Shown piece by piece: positions 1 to 7,233 of a DNA stretch of 21,004 bases (position 1 is its first letter; each line of letters begins with the position of its first letter). The stretch covers positions 1 to 21,004 of the forward strand of contig JAUXIH010000008.1 in assembly GCA_030621105.1 (NCBI GenBank). The letters are read 5' to 3'. Made by a program: the position numbers and the translations under genes. The notes beneath the pieces were generated by a model, which saw only the letters and a program-made list of their open reading frames with translations, was not told the DNA's origin and did no database searches. The stretch comes from Dehalococcoidia bacterium (GTDB taxonomy: Bacteria > Chloroflexota > Dehalococcoidia > GIF9 > AB-539-J10).

Positions 1-2121
1 TACCAGTTCATAGCCTCTTTCAGCTATACCAACGCCCCCGGGATAAGCATCGTAGATAAATATCTGAGCCTTCCCCGTGTCAGGGTGCAAGGGGGTGGAG
101 ACACCTCCAATATCATTCCTGTCGCAGAGGGCAAACAGCGGCAAAACACCAATGGCAGCATGCTCACAAGCATGTATGCCCCCATAGAAATCTCTGCCTT
201 CTTGAGAGATAAGACGCACCGCGTCTTCAGGTAGATCAAACCACAAGGCCTTGGTAACAAAACTTTGTGATGGCAAATCAAGTGGTTGTTCCTCAATAAC
301 CTCCGCAGTAAACTGTTTTCTCTTACTAAATGAGACAACGGTGGTGGTGACATTAACATCACCAAAACACACCTGTACCCCATGACATTCCTTCTTCCTA
401 TTTAGAGTGACAATCCTCAGATCAGTTGTCTCTCTGGCCTGAGTATAGTAATCCCCTGTACTGGGTGCCGCCAGCGCAACGCGTGAAGCTATATCAAGCT
501 CAGTTATCATATAAGACTCGCCACGATGCAGGTAAATAGCCCCAGGATGCACCTGGGAAAAAGCAACACTGGCTTCCACTGTTTCCATTATCGCATTGCT
601 GTCCATATCAATAATGGCGTAACTTCTTCCCGAGCTAGACCTGATGTTGATATTCCGGGCAGGATAGTCTGTCGCCGGGGATAGATACCACAACTTGCGC
701 CTCTGCCTTAATCTCTCCTCTTGTTCCAAACTACTTACAATTGACTGGAACTGGGAACCAAAAACTTGTTCGTCTTTGTCGGCTAACGGTCTCTCCCAGG
801 CAGCACAGAGCAAATGTTCACTTAAAATGTAGCGATTATCAGGATCAATCAGGGCATGCTCGAAATTCCCGCTAAAAAGGAAATGCGGATGAGTCATGAT
901 ATATTGATCCAGAGGATTATCAACAGCGATGAGTAGGCTCAGGGCAGGACAGTCACTGCGCCCGCTGCGTCCTGCCTGCTGCCATACACTGGCAATGCTA
1001 CCAGGATACCCGGTGAGCACGGTAGCATCCAGGTCCCCAATATCAATTCCCAGCTCCAATGCCGTTGTTGCCACCAGCCCAGTCAAGGAGCCGGTAAAAA
1101 TCTGATGCTCAATTTCCCTTCTCTCCTCAGGAAGATATCCAGCGCGATACGGAGCAATGAGCCACCCCATAGAAGGTGGTAATCGATTACGAGCATACAG
1201 ATAAATAAGTTCAGTAAGTCTGCGGGTACGGGTAAACACCAGACTACGGATATCATTCTTAACTAGCTCGCTGAGGAGAAAGGCTGCCTCCTCATTCGAG
1301 CTAGCCCTATTGTTGCCAGCCTCATCGATAAAGGGCGGATTCCAAAAAACAAAATATCTTTCCCCATGGGGAGATGCGTCACGGGCAACAGGAGTAACAG
1401 GTAATCCCACAAGGGCCTGCGCATGCTGTTGAGGATTGGCTATAGTGGCGGAACAACAGATAAATTGAGGATGCGCTCCATATAAAGCACAAATACGCCG
1501 TAACCTCCGCAGGATGTTAGCCACATGCGAACCAAAAACACCACGATACACATGAGCCTCATCGATCACTACATACTTGAGGTGGCGCAACAATCGAGAC
1601 CATGATTGATGGTTGGGCAAAATACCAAAGTGCAGCATATCCGGGTTGGTCAACACTATTCTGGCCTGTCTTCTGATACTACTCCTGAGAGCAGAAGGAG
1701 TATCACCATCAAAAGTAGCAATGGAACGAGAAGGCAACAGGTCAGGACAAGCCATTTCCTGCAAACTACGTATCTGATCCTGAGCCAGTGCCTTGGTAGG
1801 AAAAAGATACAGGGCACAGCTACTGTGATCAGACAGCATGGCATCCAGCGTCGCCAGCTGATATATCAGGCTCTTGCCGCTGGCACTGGGCGTAGACACT
1901 ATGACGTTATCGCCAGCACCAATAGCATTTAACGCCTCCGCCTGGTGTCTATAAAGATGGGGCAATCCCAGAGAATCCAGCCGTGTCTGCAATACATCCG
2001 CAAGCGGGCGATTCAGCTTACCAAAACTGGCGTCTCCGGGAAGCACATGCTCAGTATGGATAATCTGGTCTTTGTAGTTATGTAAAGCGATGAGATGATG
2101 CAGGAAGGTAACAACATCCAT
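1..2121 (-). CDS. DEAD/DEAH-box helicase with C-terminal DUF1998, MrfA/YprA-like (3' end outside window)
   Basis: The frame is open for 707 codons from an ATG at 2121 to the left edge, so the C-terminus is missing. Superfamily 2 helicase motifs appear in order: Walker A variant TPSASGKS (residues 77-84), PTKALAQDQ (about 109-117), the DEAH box in VIDEAHV (about 185-191), and SAT (224-226). Further on come a motif V-like stretch (TTALELGID) and motif VI (QQAGRSGR). The last visible residues include YDAYPGGVGIAERGYE, a hallmark of DUF1998. That architecture matches Bacillus subtilis MrfA (YprA), a 3'-5' helicase in mitomycin C lesion repair. The family is about 750 residues, so only a short tail with metal-binding Cys should be lost. 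It starts 6 bases after the DUF503 gene and looks like the last or a late gene of a three-gene operon. The helicase call is firm; the repair role is inferred from family. Confidence 0.9.
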   Translation of the reverse strand, partial: MDVVTFLHHLIALHNYKDQIIHTEHVLPGDASFGKLNRPLADVLQTRLDSLGLPHLYRHQAEALNAIGAGDNVIVSTPSASGKSLIYQLATLDAMLSDHSSCALYLFPTKALAQDQIRSLQEMACPDLLPSRSIATFDGDTPSALRSSIRRQARIVLTNPDMLHFGILPNHQSWSRLLRHLKYVVIDEAHVYRGVFGSHVANILRRLRRICALYGAHPQFICCSATIANPQQHAQALVGLPVTPVARDASPHGERYFVFWNPPFIDEAGNNRASSNEEAAFLLSELVKNDIRSLVFTRTRRLTELIYLYARNRLPPSMGWLIAPYRAGYLPEERREIEHQIFTGSLTGLVATTALELGIDIGDLDATVLTGYPGSIASVWQQAGRSGRSDCPALSLLIAVDNPLDQYIMTHPHFLFSGNFEHALIDPDNRYILSEHLLCAAWERPLADKDEQVFGSQFQSIVSSLEQEERLRQRRKLWYLSPATDYPARNINIRSSSGRSYAIIDMDSNAIMETVEASVAFSQVHPGAIYLHRGESYMITELDIASRVALAAPSTGDYYTQARETTDLRIVTLNRKKECHGVQVCFGDVNVTTTVVSFSKRKQFTAEVIEEQPLDLPSQSFVTKALWFDLPEDAVRLISQEGRDFYGGIHACEHAAIGVLPLFALCDRNDIGGVSTPLHPDTGKAQIFIYDAYPGGVGIAERGYELV

Positions 2122-2127
2122 CAACTT

Positions 2128-2421
2128 TCACAGGGCAGGAAAAACCTCATGTTCAGAGCCTAGCATCTCCACATCGGGATAATTCCGGGCAACATATTTC
2201 ACAGCCTGGGACAGCATCTCATCAGCATGCACCCTGTGATTACTAACACAGCTAATGCCCAGCGTAGCTAATTGCCACAACTCCTGGTTGTCAATCTCAG
2301 CTACAGAAACATTATATTTATTCTGCAGTCGAGCAATAATAGACTTGACTACCCGCCTCTTGCCCTTAAGTGATTGATTCCCAGGAAGGCGTAGCTCCAA
2401 TTTACACACACCTACATTCAT
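2128..2421 (-). CDS. DUF503 / YlxP-like small protein
   Basis: A 97-residue protein with the DUF503 pattern: an N-terminal beta strand (VCKLELRLPG), the SLKGKRRVVKSII helix, NVSVAEID, and the LWQLATLGISCVSN strand. Length fits the family (about 90-100). DUF503 proteins such as B. subtilis YlxP have a ferredoxin-like fold. They are often encoded near translation or ribosome-maturation genes, and no enzymatic role is established. Here it lies between the oxidoreductase (5-base gap) and the helicase (6-base gap), so cotranscription is very likely. The neighbours do not include the usual rbfA/infB context, so its job here is not indicated. A GGGAG motif lies about 12 bases before the ATG, inside the end of the upstream gene. 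Confidence 0.85.
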   Translation of the reverse strand: MNVGVCKLELRLPGNQSLKGKRRVVKSIIARLQNKYNVSVAEIDNQELWQLATLGISCVSNHRVHADEMLSQAVKYVARNYPDVEMLGSEHEVFPAL

Positions 2422-2426
2422 TGCTG

Positions 2427-3761
2427 CTATTTCTCCCTGAGTTTAGCCATCAGCTGGTCCAGTGCCATAACGGTCGACTCATAAGCCGATCCCACTGTTG
2501 GGGAATAACAGGTATCAATCAGGGATAACTCCGGAAGAGGTACCCGTTCTGCAATAGCCAGGGCAAGTCTATCAATTTTACCTGCCACCATTTCAGGTGA
2601 GATAATCTGTGCCCCTACCAGTATCTCAGTTTTGCGATCAGCAACAAGCTTGATATGTATTCTCTTACCACCATAAGAACGCCGCCTGGTTGCTGTCCTC
2701 ATAACATGTGAGACAATGTCAAAGCCAAGATTCTTAGCACTGGCCTCAGTGAAACCTACTGCCCCCACCTCATACCCAAAGACATCAGTAATAAATGTCA
2801 TCACTGTGCCCTGGTGTGGCAAAACATCACCCAGCATCAAATTATTCGCCGCTATCCTGCCCTCAGTAGCTCCCGATGTAGCGGTTTGATAAATTCTCGT
2901 TGTTCCTGTCATTCTGTCCCAATTCTCCATACAATCACCTATGGCATAAATATCAGGTTCACTGGTCTGCAAATAGGTATTCACAGCAATAGCTCCCGTT
3001 TCCCCGATCCTGATGCCCGCTCTCCGCGCCAGGTCCACATTGGGTTTCGCTCCAGCAGCAAAGAAGACCAGGTCAACTTCTAACTCCCTGCCAGGGAGAG
3101 ATACAATCTTTCTGTCGCCACGACTACTTATGCCCTGAATATCAGCTGACAGTATCAACTCTATTCCCTCTCCTTCTATTCTGCGCTCTACAACTGCCGA
3201 CATCTCTTTATCCAGTTGTGCCCTAAAAGTGCTGCCGTGCCTCGCCAGCATATATATGTTTTTGTAACCCCGACTCTTCAACACCACCGCTGCCTCCACC
3301 CCAATTTGCCCGGCACCCACAATAGCCGCACTGGAATAATTAGGCACAGCCTCCTGAAGTAACCTGGCGGTCTCCAGACTGGTATCCACCGTAAATTCAT
3401 TCCTGCCATCCAGCCCAGAAATAGGAGGAATAACCGAGACAGAGCCAAGGTCCAGTATAAGCTTATCGTAGCCATAGCTCTGGCCACCAGCCACTATGCG
3501 CTTTTCTCCAGGAATAATATCGGTGACCTCAGTATTAAGGTGTACAGTAGCGTTCCTGTCCCGGTAATATTTCGGTTGGAATATCGTCATATCCCGCCAG
3601 GCAGGCAAAAACCCATTCAATACCTGAGGAATCTCGCATGGCTCATAACCTATTTCTCCCCGTTTATCGAACACGTCAATTTGTGATTCACCATCCAGAT
3701 TGTGAATCACATTAACAGCATTACTGGCACCCCCGCCCCCACCCACGATACAAACTCTCAT
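2427..3761 (-). CDS. FAD-dependent pyridine nucleotide-disulfide oxidoreductase (CoA-disulfide reductase / NADH oxidase-like)
   Basis: A 444-residue flavoprotein with two dinucleotide-binding folds. The N-terminal FAD fold starts at MRVCIVGGGGGASNA. The NAD(P)H fold is at about residues 145-170 (AAIVGAGQIGVEAA). A second FAD-contacting motif, IYAIGDCME, follows later, and the C-terminus has the length expected for a dimerisation domain. Cys42 in YEPCEIPQVL sits where CoA-disulfide reductases, NADH oxidases and NADH peroxidases carry their single redox-active Cys, so a thiol/disulfide, persulfide or NADH-oxidase activity is likely. The exact substrate cannot be read from sequence. A strong Shine-Dalgarno sequence (3771-3778) lies 9 bases before the ATG. 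It is the first gene of the leftward operon and is divergent from mtnA. Confidence 0.87.
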   Translation of the reverse strand: MRVCIVGGGGGASNAVNVIHNLDGESQIDVFDKRGEIGYEPCEIPQVLNGFLPAWRDMTIFQPKYYRDRNATVHLNTEVTDIIPGEKRIVAGGQSYGYDKLILDLGSVSVIPPISGLDGRNEFTVDTSLETARLLQEAVPNYSSAAIVGAGQIGVEAAVVLKSRGYKNIYMLARHGSTFRAQLDKEMSAVVERRIEGEGIELILSADIQGISSRGDRKIVSLPGRELEVDLVFFAAGAKPNVDLARRAGIRIGETGAIAVNTYLQTSEPDIYAIGDCMENWDRMTGTTRIYQTATSGATEGRIAANNLMLGDVLPHQGTVMTFITDVFGYEVGAVGFTEASAKNLGFDIVSHVMRTATRRRSYGGKRIHIKLVADRKTEILVGAQIISPEMVAGKIDRLALAIAERVPLPELSLIDTCYSPTVGSAYESTVMALDQLMAKLREK

Positions 3762-3770
3762 ACTGTTTCC

Positions 3771-3778
3771 CCTCCCTT
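3771..3778 (-). promoter_or_regulatory. Strong ribosome binding site of the oxidoreductase gene
   Basis: AAGGGAGG on the minus strand, 9 bases before the ATG at 3761. It fixes that start codon. Confidence 0.75.
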
Positions 3779-3824
3779 CATGGTATTCAAGCCCTAATGC
3801 TCGGCGTCAGATAACGTGACCAAT

Positions 3825-3854
3825 TTCATCTATGGCTGCGATTTCTATTATACT
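3825..3854 (+). promoter_or_regulatory. Putative promoter of mtnA
   Basis: -10-like TATACT at 3849-3854 with a poor -35-like TTCATC at 3825-3830 (18-base spacer). A start about 7 bases beyond the -10 would leave a leader of roughly 15 bases that still includes AGGA (3868-3871). The -35 is weak. Confidence 0.4.
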
Positions 3855-3874
3855 ATCATGGCTTCGCAGGACAA
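3847..3874 (-). promoter_or_regulatory. Putative sigma70-type promoter for the leftward operon
   Basis: On the minus strand a -35-like TTGTCC (3869-3874) is followed after 16 bases by a perfect -10 TATAAT (3847-3852). This would give an untranslated leader of about 80 bases before the oxidoreductase ATG. The -10 overlaps the candidate -10 of the divergent mtnA promoter. Seen by eye only. Confidence 0.55.
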
Positions 3875-3877
3875 ATG

Positions 3878-4918
3878 ATGATTCGCACCATAGAGTGGCA
3901 GGATAACAAGCTAAGGATATTAGATCAAAGCGCTCTTCCCTGGCAGGAAAGATACCTGGAGCTATCCAGTTATCAAGATGTAGCTTCAACCATTAGAGAG
4001 ATGAAAGTGCGAGGAGCACCAGCTATTGGCATCGTTGCCGCCTATGGCATCGTGCTGGGAGCACAGGGCATAAAGACAAGCTCTTCCACCAAGTTCATCA
4101 CGCAGTTAAATCTGATTATGCAGACCTTCGCTGCGACCAGACCAACAGCCGTAAACCTGTTTCACGTTCTCGCCCGGATGACAAAAGCAGCCGCCAACCA
4201 AGAATCCATACATGACATAAACAGCGCACTGCAGCACGAAGCCACAAGCATTCACCAAGAGGAGATTGCCGCCAGCAGACAACTAAGCCAGCTCGGCGCT
4301 GAACTCATTGATAATGGCTTTACCATACTTACTCATTGCAACACCGGCTCCCTGGCAACAGGTGGTTATGGCACTGCCCTGGGCATAATCAAGGCCGCCG
4401 CAAAGCAGGGGAAAAAGATAGATGTTATCGCCACGGAAACCCGTCCCCTTCTCCAGGGAGCACGACTTACCATATGGGAGCTACAGCAGGAAAAAATTCC
4501 TGCCACATTGATCGCCGACTCCATGGCGGGATATCTCATGCACCAGGGGAAAATCAATTGTGTTATCGTTGGTGCTGACAGAATCGCTGCCAATGGCGAT
4601 ACCGCCAATAAGATCGGCACCTACTCCCTGGCAGTGCTGGCCAGGGAGAATAGCATTCCCTTTTATGTTGCAGCCCCAACAAACACCTTTGACCTCACAG
4701 TGACAACAGGAGAACAGATATCTATTGAACACAGGAATCCCAATGAGGTAACTCTCTTCTCTGGCACCCGCATTGCACCGCGGGGAACTGTAGCCCTGAA
4801 CCCTGCATTCGACATAACACCACATAACTACATTAGCGCCATCATTACTGAAAGGGGTATAATTAAATCACCTTATAAACGGGCTTTGCCAAACATGGCA
4901 GTCAAGGAAATCCGATAA
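3878..4918 (+). CDS. mtnA: S-methyl-5-thioribose-1-phosphate isomerase
   Basis: Methionine-salvage enzyme that isomerises 5-methylthioribose 1-phosphate to 5-methylthioribulose 1-phosphate. It belongs to the aIF2B/eIF2B-alpha family. Counting from the upstream ATG at 3875, the family signature RGAPAIGIVAAYG is at residues 46-58. The catalytic Cys155 lies in THCNTGSLATGGYG, and the catalytic Asp235 in VGADRIAANGDTANKIGTY. These correspond to Cys160 and Asp240 of the B. subtilis enzyme. Full length for the family (about 346 residues). Two adjacent ATGs are possible; AGGA at 3868-3871 is 6 bases from the second (3878) but only 3 from the first, so 3878 is preferred. It leads a cluster with an FmdB zinc ribbon and mtnP, the enzyme that supplies its substrate. 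Confidence 0.95.
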   Translation: MIRTIEWQDNKLRILDQSALPWQERYLELSSYQDVASTIREMKVRGAPAIGIVAAYGIVLGAQGIKTSSSTKFITQLNLIMQTFAATRPTAVNLFHVLARMTKAAANQESIHDINSALQHEATSIHQEEIAASRQLSQLGAELIDNGFTILTHCNTGSLATGGYGTALGIIKAAAKQGKKIDVIATETRPLLQGARLTIWELQQEKIPATLIADSMAGYLMHQGKINCVIVGADRIAANGDTANKIGTYSLAVLARENSIPFYVAAPTNTFDLTVTTGEQISIEHRNPNEVTLFSGTRIAPRGTVALNPAFDITPHNYISAIITERGIIKSPYKRALPNMAVKEIR

Positions 4919-4930
4919 GGAGGTTATAAT

Positions 4931-5122
4931 ATGCCTACATATGAGTATTGGTGCCCCAAATGCAAGAAAGAATTTGAGCTCAAGCGGCCCTTCTCTGACT
5001 TCAACAAACCTGCTTATTGTCCTATATGCAATGCCGAGGGAGAGAAGCTGATATCCAACTTCGCCTCAAAAACTGGATTCAACCTGCAGGTGCCAAGAAA
5101 ACCCTTCAGGAAACAGGAATAA
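4931..5122 (+). CDS. FmdB-family zinc ribbon protein
   Basis: A 63-residue protein beginning MPTYEYWCPKCKKEFE with a second CPIC knuckle at about residues 35-38. This CxxC...CxxC pattern is typical of the FmdB/CxxC_CXXC_SSSS family of putative regulatory zinc ribbons. The rest is basic and Phe/Pro-rich without a recognisable domain. The Shine-Dalgarno AAGGAGG (4917-4923) overlaps the mtnA stop codon, so translation is probably coupled to mtnA. No function is established for such small members; they often sit beside metabolic genes. Placement between mtnA and mtnP suggests cotranscription with methionine salvage, which does not prove a role in it. Confidence 0.85.
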   Translation: MPTYEYWCPKCKKEFELKRPFSDFNKPAYCPICNAEGEKLISNFASKTGFNLQVPRKPFRKQE

Positions 5123-5187
5123 CGAGAGAAAAGAACTAATCCTCGAAAGGGGATACCAGACAAATTTGATGCCACACGAGCAAGTCC

Positions 5188-5215
5188 TTGCTAAATATCC
5201 CCATACAGGTATAAT
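5188..5215 (+). promoter_or_regulatory. Putative internal promoter before mtnP
   Basis: TTGCTA (5188-5193), a 16-base spacer, then a perfect TATAAT (5210-5215). The predicted transcript start (about 5221-5223) lies only about 5 bases before the mtnP ATG, so it would be nearly leaderless and would lose most of the AGGGA Shine-Dalgarno (5217-5221). Confidence 0.5.
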
Positions 5216-5226
5216 TAGGGAAGTTT

Positions 5227-6105
5227 ATGCCTGAGGCTGATATAGCAATCATTGGTGGCAGCGGACTGTATCACATGGAGGGATTAGAGGAAGTGGAGGA
5301 GGCAGATATAGTTACCCCATTTGGTGCGCCCAGTGACATTATAACTATTGGCACCATTCAGGAAAGCAGGGTTGCTTTTCTTCCCCGACATGGGAGGAAA
5401 CACAATATAAGTCCCAGTGAATTACCTGCCAGGGCTAATATCTACGCCCTTAAGTCTCTGGGCGTGAGAAGAATCATCGCTGTAAGTGCCGTGGGCAGTC
5501 TCAGGGAAGATATCCATCCCCTGGACATCGTTATCCCTGACCAGCTTATTGACCACACCAGCGGCAGGGACAATACCTTTTTCACCAACGGAGCGGTGGC
5601 ACATATTGCCTTTGCTGAGCCTTTCTGCCCCGAATTGCGGCACCTGCTTGAACAGGCAACCAGAGCAGCTGGAGCCCACTCCCACAGTGAAGGCACCTGC
5701 CTGGTGATGGAAGGCCCCCAGTTCTCCACCCGTGCTGAATCACACATGTATCGGGAATGGGGTGCAGACATCATCGTGATGACCACATTGCCAGAAGCTA
5801 AACTGGCCCGAGAGGCTGAGATGTGCTACGCCATGCTGGCTCTTGTTACAGACTATGATTGCTGGCATCCCCAACACGAATCGGTGACTGCGGACATAGT
5901 GTTAGCCAATCTTGATAAAGGGATTACGGCCGCTGAGAATGTATTACAGCTCGCCATCCCTCTTATCCAGGAGAAGCAAAACTGCTCCTGCCCTACAGCT
6001 CTCCAGGATGCACTGGTAACCGCTCCACAAGATATACCATTAGAAACCAGGGAACAACTTCACCTATTGTTGGAGAAATACCTGGATGGAGGAAACAATG
6101 TCTGA
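5227..6105 (+). CDS. mtnP: S-methyl-5'-thioadenosine phosphorylase
   Basis: Purine nucleoside phosphorylase family 2 enzyme that phosphorolyses methylthioadenosine to adenine and methylthioribose 1-phosphate, the MtnA substrate. The phosphate loop GGSGLY is near residues 10-15, RHGRKHNISP at about 54-63, and MEGPQFSTRAES at 161-172. MTTLPE at 185-190 and TDYDCW at 208-213 follow; the Asp residues there contact the purine. The MTTxPE and TDYDCW signatures favour MTA phosphorylase over purine nucleoside phosphorylase, though methylthioinosine use cannot be excluded. At 292 residues it is near the family's 270-290. AGGGA lies 5 bases before the ATG. Its last 8 bases overlap the start of the MetE-like gene. 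Confidence 0.93.
   Translation: MPEADIAIIGGSGLYHMEGLEEVEEADIVTPFGAPSDIITIGTIQESRVAFLPRHGRKHNISPSELPARANIYALKSLGVRRIIAVSAVGSLREDIHPLDIVIPDQLIDHTSGRDNTFFTNGAVAHIAFAEPFCPELRHLLEQATRAAGAHSHSEGTCLVMEGPQFSTRAESHMYREWGADIIVMTTLPEAKLAREAEMCYAMLALVTDYDCWHPQHESVTADIVLANLDKGITAAENVLQLAIPLIQEKQNCSCPTALQDALVTAPQDIPLETREQLHLLLEKYLDGGNNV
6088..6092 (+). promoter_or_regulatory. Ribosome binding site that fixes the MetE-like start
   Basis: GGAGG inside the end of mtnP, 5 bases before the ATG at 6098. It supports 6098 rather than the in-frame ATG at 6086, which lies upstream of it. Confidence 0.7.
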
Positions 6106-7117
6106 ACAAGAGTTTAATTGTCTGCCAACAGCTCTTGGCTGTATGCCGCATACCGACGTGATAGAGGCATATTCAACTATTATGAGGTATCTGCCCGAAA
6201 TTCCTGCATGGCCCCAGCTACCCCATCGTACCTTCACAGAAAACATGTATGTCCAATTTAGCGAAGGTTTTCCGGGAGCTGTAGTAATAGAGGACAAAGC
6301 GCATATCGAACCACCAGCAAATTTCGCTGCCCTCCTAAACCAGATACAGGATGACGCAAAACAAGATGCATTTAGCAAATATAGTATGTCCGAGGACTAT
6401 GCTGAAGGACTTCATTTCTTTCTGTCCAACGCCTCAGGCCTGGAGTGGGTCAAAGGGCAGGTTACTGGCCCGATATCGTGGGGCCTAACAGTTAAGGATA
6501 ATAACGGCAAAGCTATCATTTACAACCAGGGCCTGGCTCCAGTTATAGCCAAGTTTTTGCGCTTAAAGGCTGCCTGGCAGGATAACATTCTGAAGGAGGT
6601 AGCTCTTCATTCCATAATATTTATTGATGAACCTTGCCTCACCTCCCTGGATTCATCTATCATTCCCCAGGAAATGGTTACCAGCTTGCTGGAGGAAGTG
6701 CTGCAGGGTATCAAGGGCATAAAGGGAATCTATTGCTGTGGAGATGCCAACTGGCCGCTTCTCCTCGCCACAAGCATCGATATCCTGAGCTTCGACACTT
6801 ATAGCAATGCCAGTTCCCTGGAGGCTTATCCTGATGAGGTAGTAGCCTTCCTCAAGCGTGGAGGGGTAATCGGGTGGGGAATAGTTCCACACGAGGAAGA
6901 CAAACTGGCAGGAGAATCTGTGTCGAGCCTGAGAGACCGCCTCAGCGAAGCGATGCTTCCCTTCACCAGGGATGGCATCAACTTCAGGCAAGTCGTGGCC
7001 CAGAGCCTGCTAACACCTTCATCGGGACTAGCTGGTATGTCCACAGAGGCGGCAAGCGAAGCATTACACTTGCTGGCAGATCTTTCTGCTAGCATGAGAA
7101 GGAAGTATGTAGAATGA
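6098..7117 (+). CDS. MetE-like (core-MetE / UROD-MetE superfamily) methyltransferase-like protein with altered zinc-ligand positions
   Basis: A 339-residue TIM-barrel-type protein related to the C-terminal half of cobalamin-independent methionine synthase. Visible family features, counted from the in-frame ATG at 6086, are VTGPISWG (126-133), the DEP motif (181-183), CCGDANW (217-223), DILSFDTY (232-239) and TPSSGL (310-315). Short core-MetE enzymes, described from Dehalococcoides, move a methyl group from methylcobalamin to homocysteine. In relatives as I recall them, the CCG motif is preceded by His and the last motif reads TPSCG, giving zinc ligands. Here these positions are Tyr216 and Ser313. 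It may be a non-catalytic or repurposed paralogue, or use a different substrate. Neighbouring mtnP, ahcY and metK fit a methyl-cycle role. It overlaps mtnP by 8 bases and ends in an ATGA overlap with the next gene. Confidence 0.8.
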   Translation: MSEQEFNCLPTALGCMPHTDVIEAYSTIMRYLPEIPAWPQLPHRTFTENMYVQFSEGFPGAVVIEDKAHIEPPANFAALLNQIQDDAKQDAFSKYSMSEDYAEGLHFFLSNASGLEWVKGQVTGPISWGLTVKDNNGKAIIYNQGLAPVIAKFLRLKAAWQDNILKEVALHSIIFIDEPCLTSLDSSIIPQEMVTSLLEEVLQGIKGIKGIYCCGDANWPLLLATSIDILSFDTYSNASSLEAYPDEVVAFLKRGGVIGWGIVPHEEDKLAGESVSSLRDRLSEAMLPFTRDGINFRQVVAQSLLTPSSGLAGMSTEAASEALHLLADLSASMRRKYVE

Positions 7118-7233
7118 ATAAAGCCAAACGAATGGCAAAACTGAAGCACCTCCGACGTGCGAAGAAGCTGGAAAACAAGAGAAAGCTGGCAGCAACACAA
7201 CCAGTTGACAGCAAGGAGGGTGCGGATAAATAA
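7114..7233 (+). CDS. Small basic protein of 39 residues, function unknown
   Basis: ATG at 7114 overlaps the TGA of the MetE-like gene (ATGA). A purine-rich AGAAGGAAG sits about 8 bases before it. The product begins MNKAKRMAKLKHLRRAKK and is dominated by Lys and Arg for its first 25 residues. It should form one amphipathic or highly charged helix, followed by a short acidic tail ending EGADK. There is no signal peptide, membrane segment or recognisable domain. Its last codons contain the strong Shine-Dalgarno AAGGAGGG of the THEP1 gene, and its stop overlaps the probable THEP1 start. It could be a real nucleic-acid- or partner-binding small protein, or a translated leader that couples MetE-like and THEP1 translation. 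Position and spacing are strong evidence; function is unknown. Confidence 0.6.
   Translation: MNKAKRMAKLKHLRRAKKLENKRKLAATQPVDSKEGADK
7213..7220 (+). promoter_or_regulatory. Strong ribosome binding site pointing to an ATA start for THEP1
   Basis: AAGGAGGG lies 9 bases before the ATA codon at 7230-7232, which is in frame with THEP1. The first conventional start, TTG at 7248, is 27 bases away, too far for this site. The reading frame is closed by TAA at 7227-7229, so initiation must lie between 7230 and about 7248. Confidence 0.6.

Noticed and set aside
24..383. Minus-strand 119-residue open frame
   Set aside because: It lies in another frame inside the helicase, whose own frame carries clear DUF1998 motifs here.
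3779..3846. SAM or cobalamin riboswitch ahead of mtnA
   Set aside because: The mtnA leader predicted from the -10 is only about 15 bases and no conserved riboswitch core is seen.
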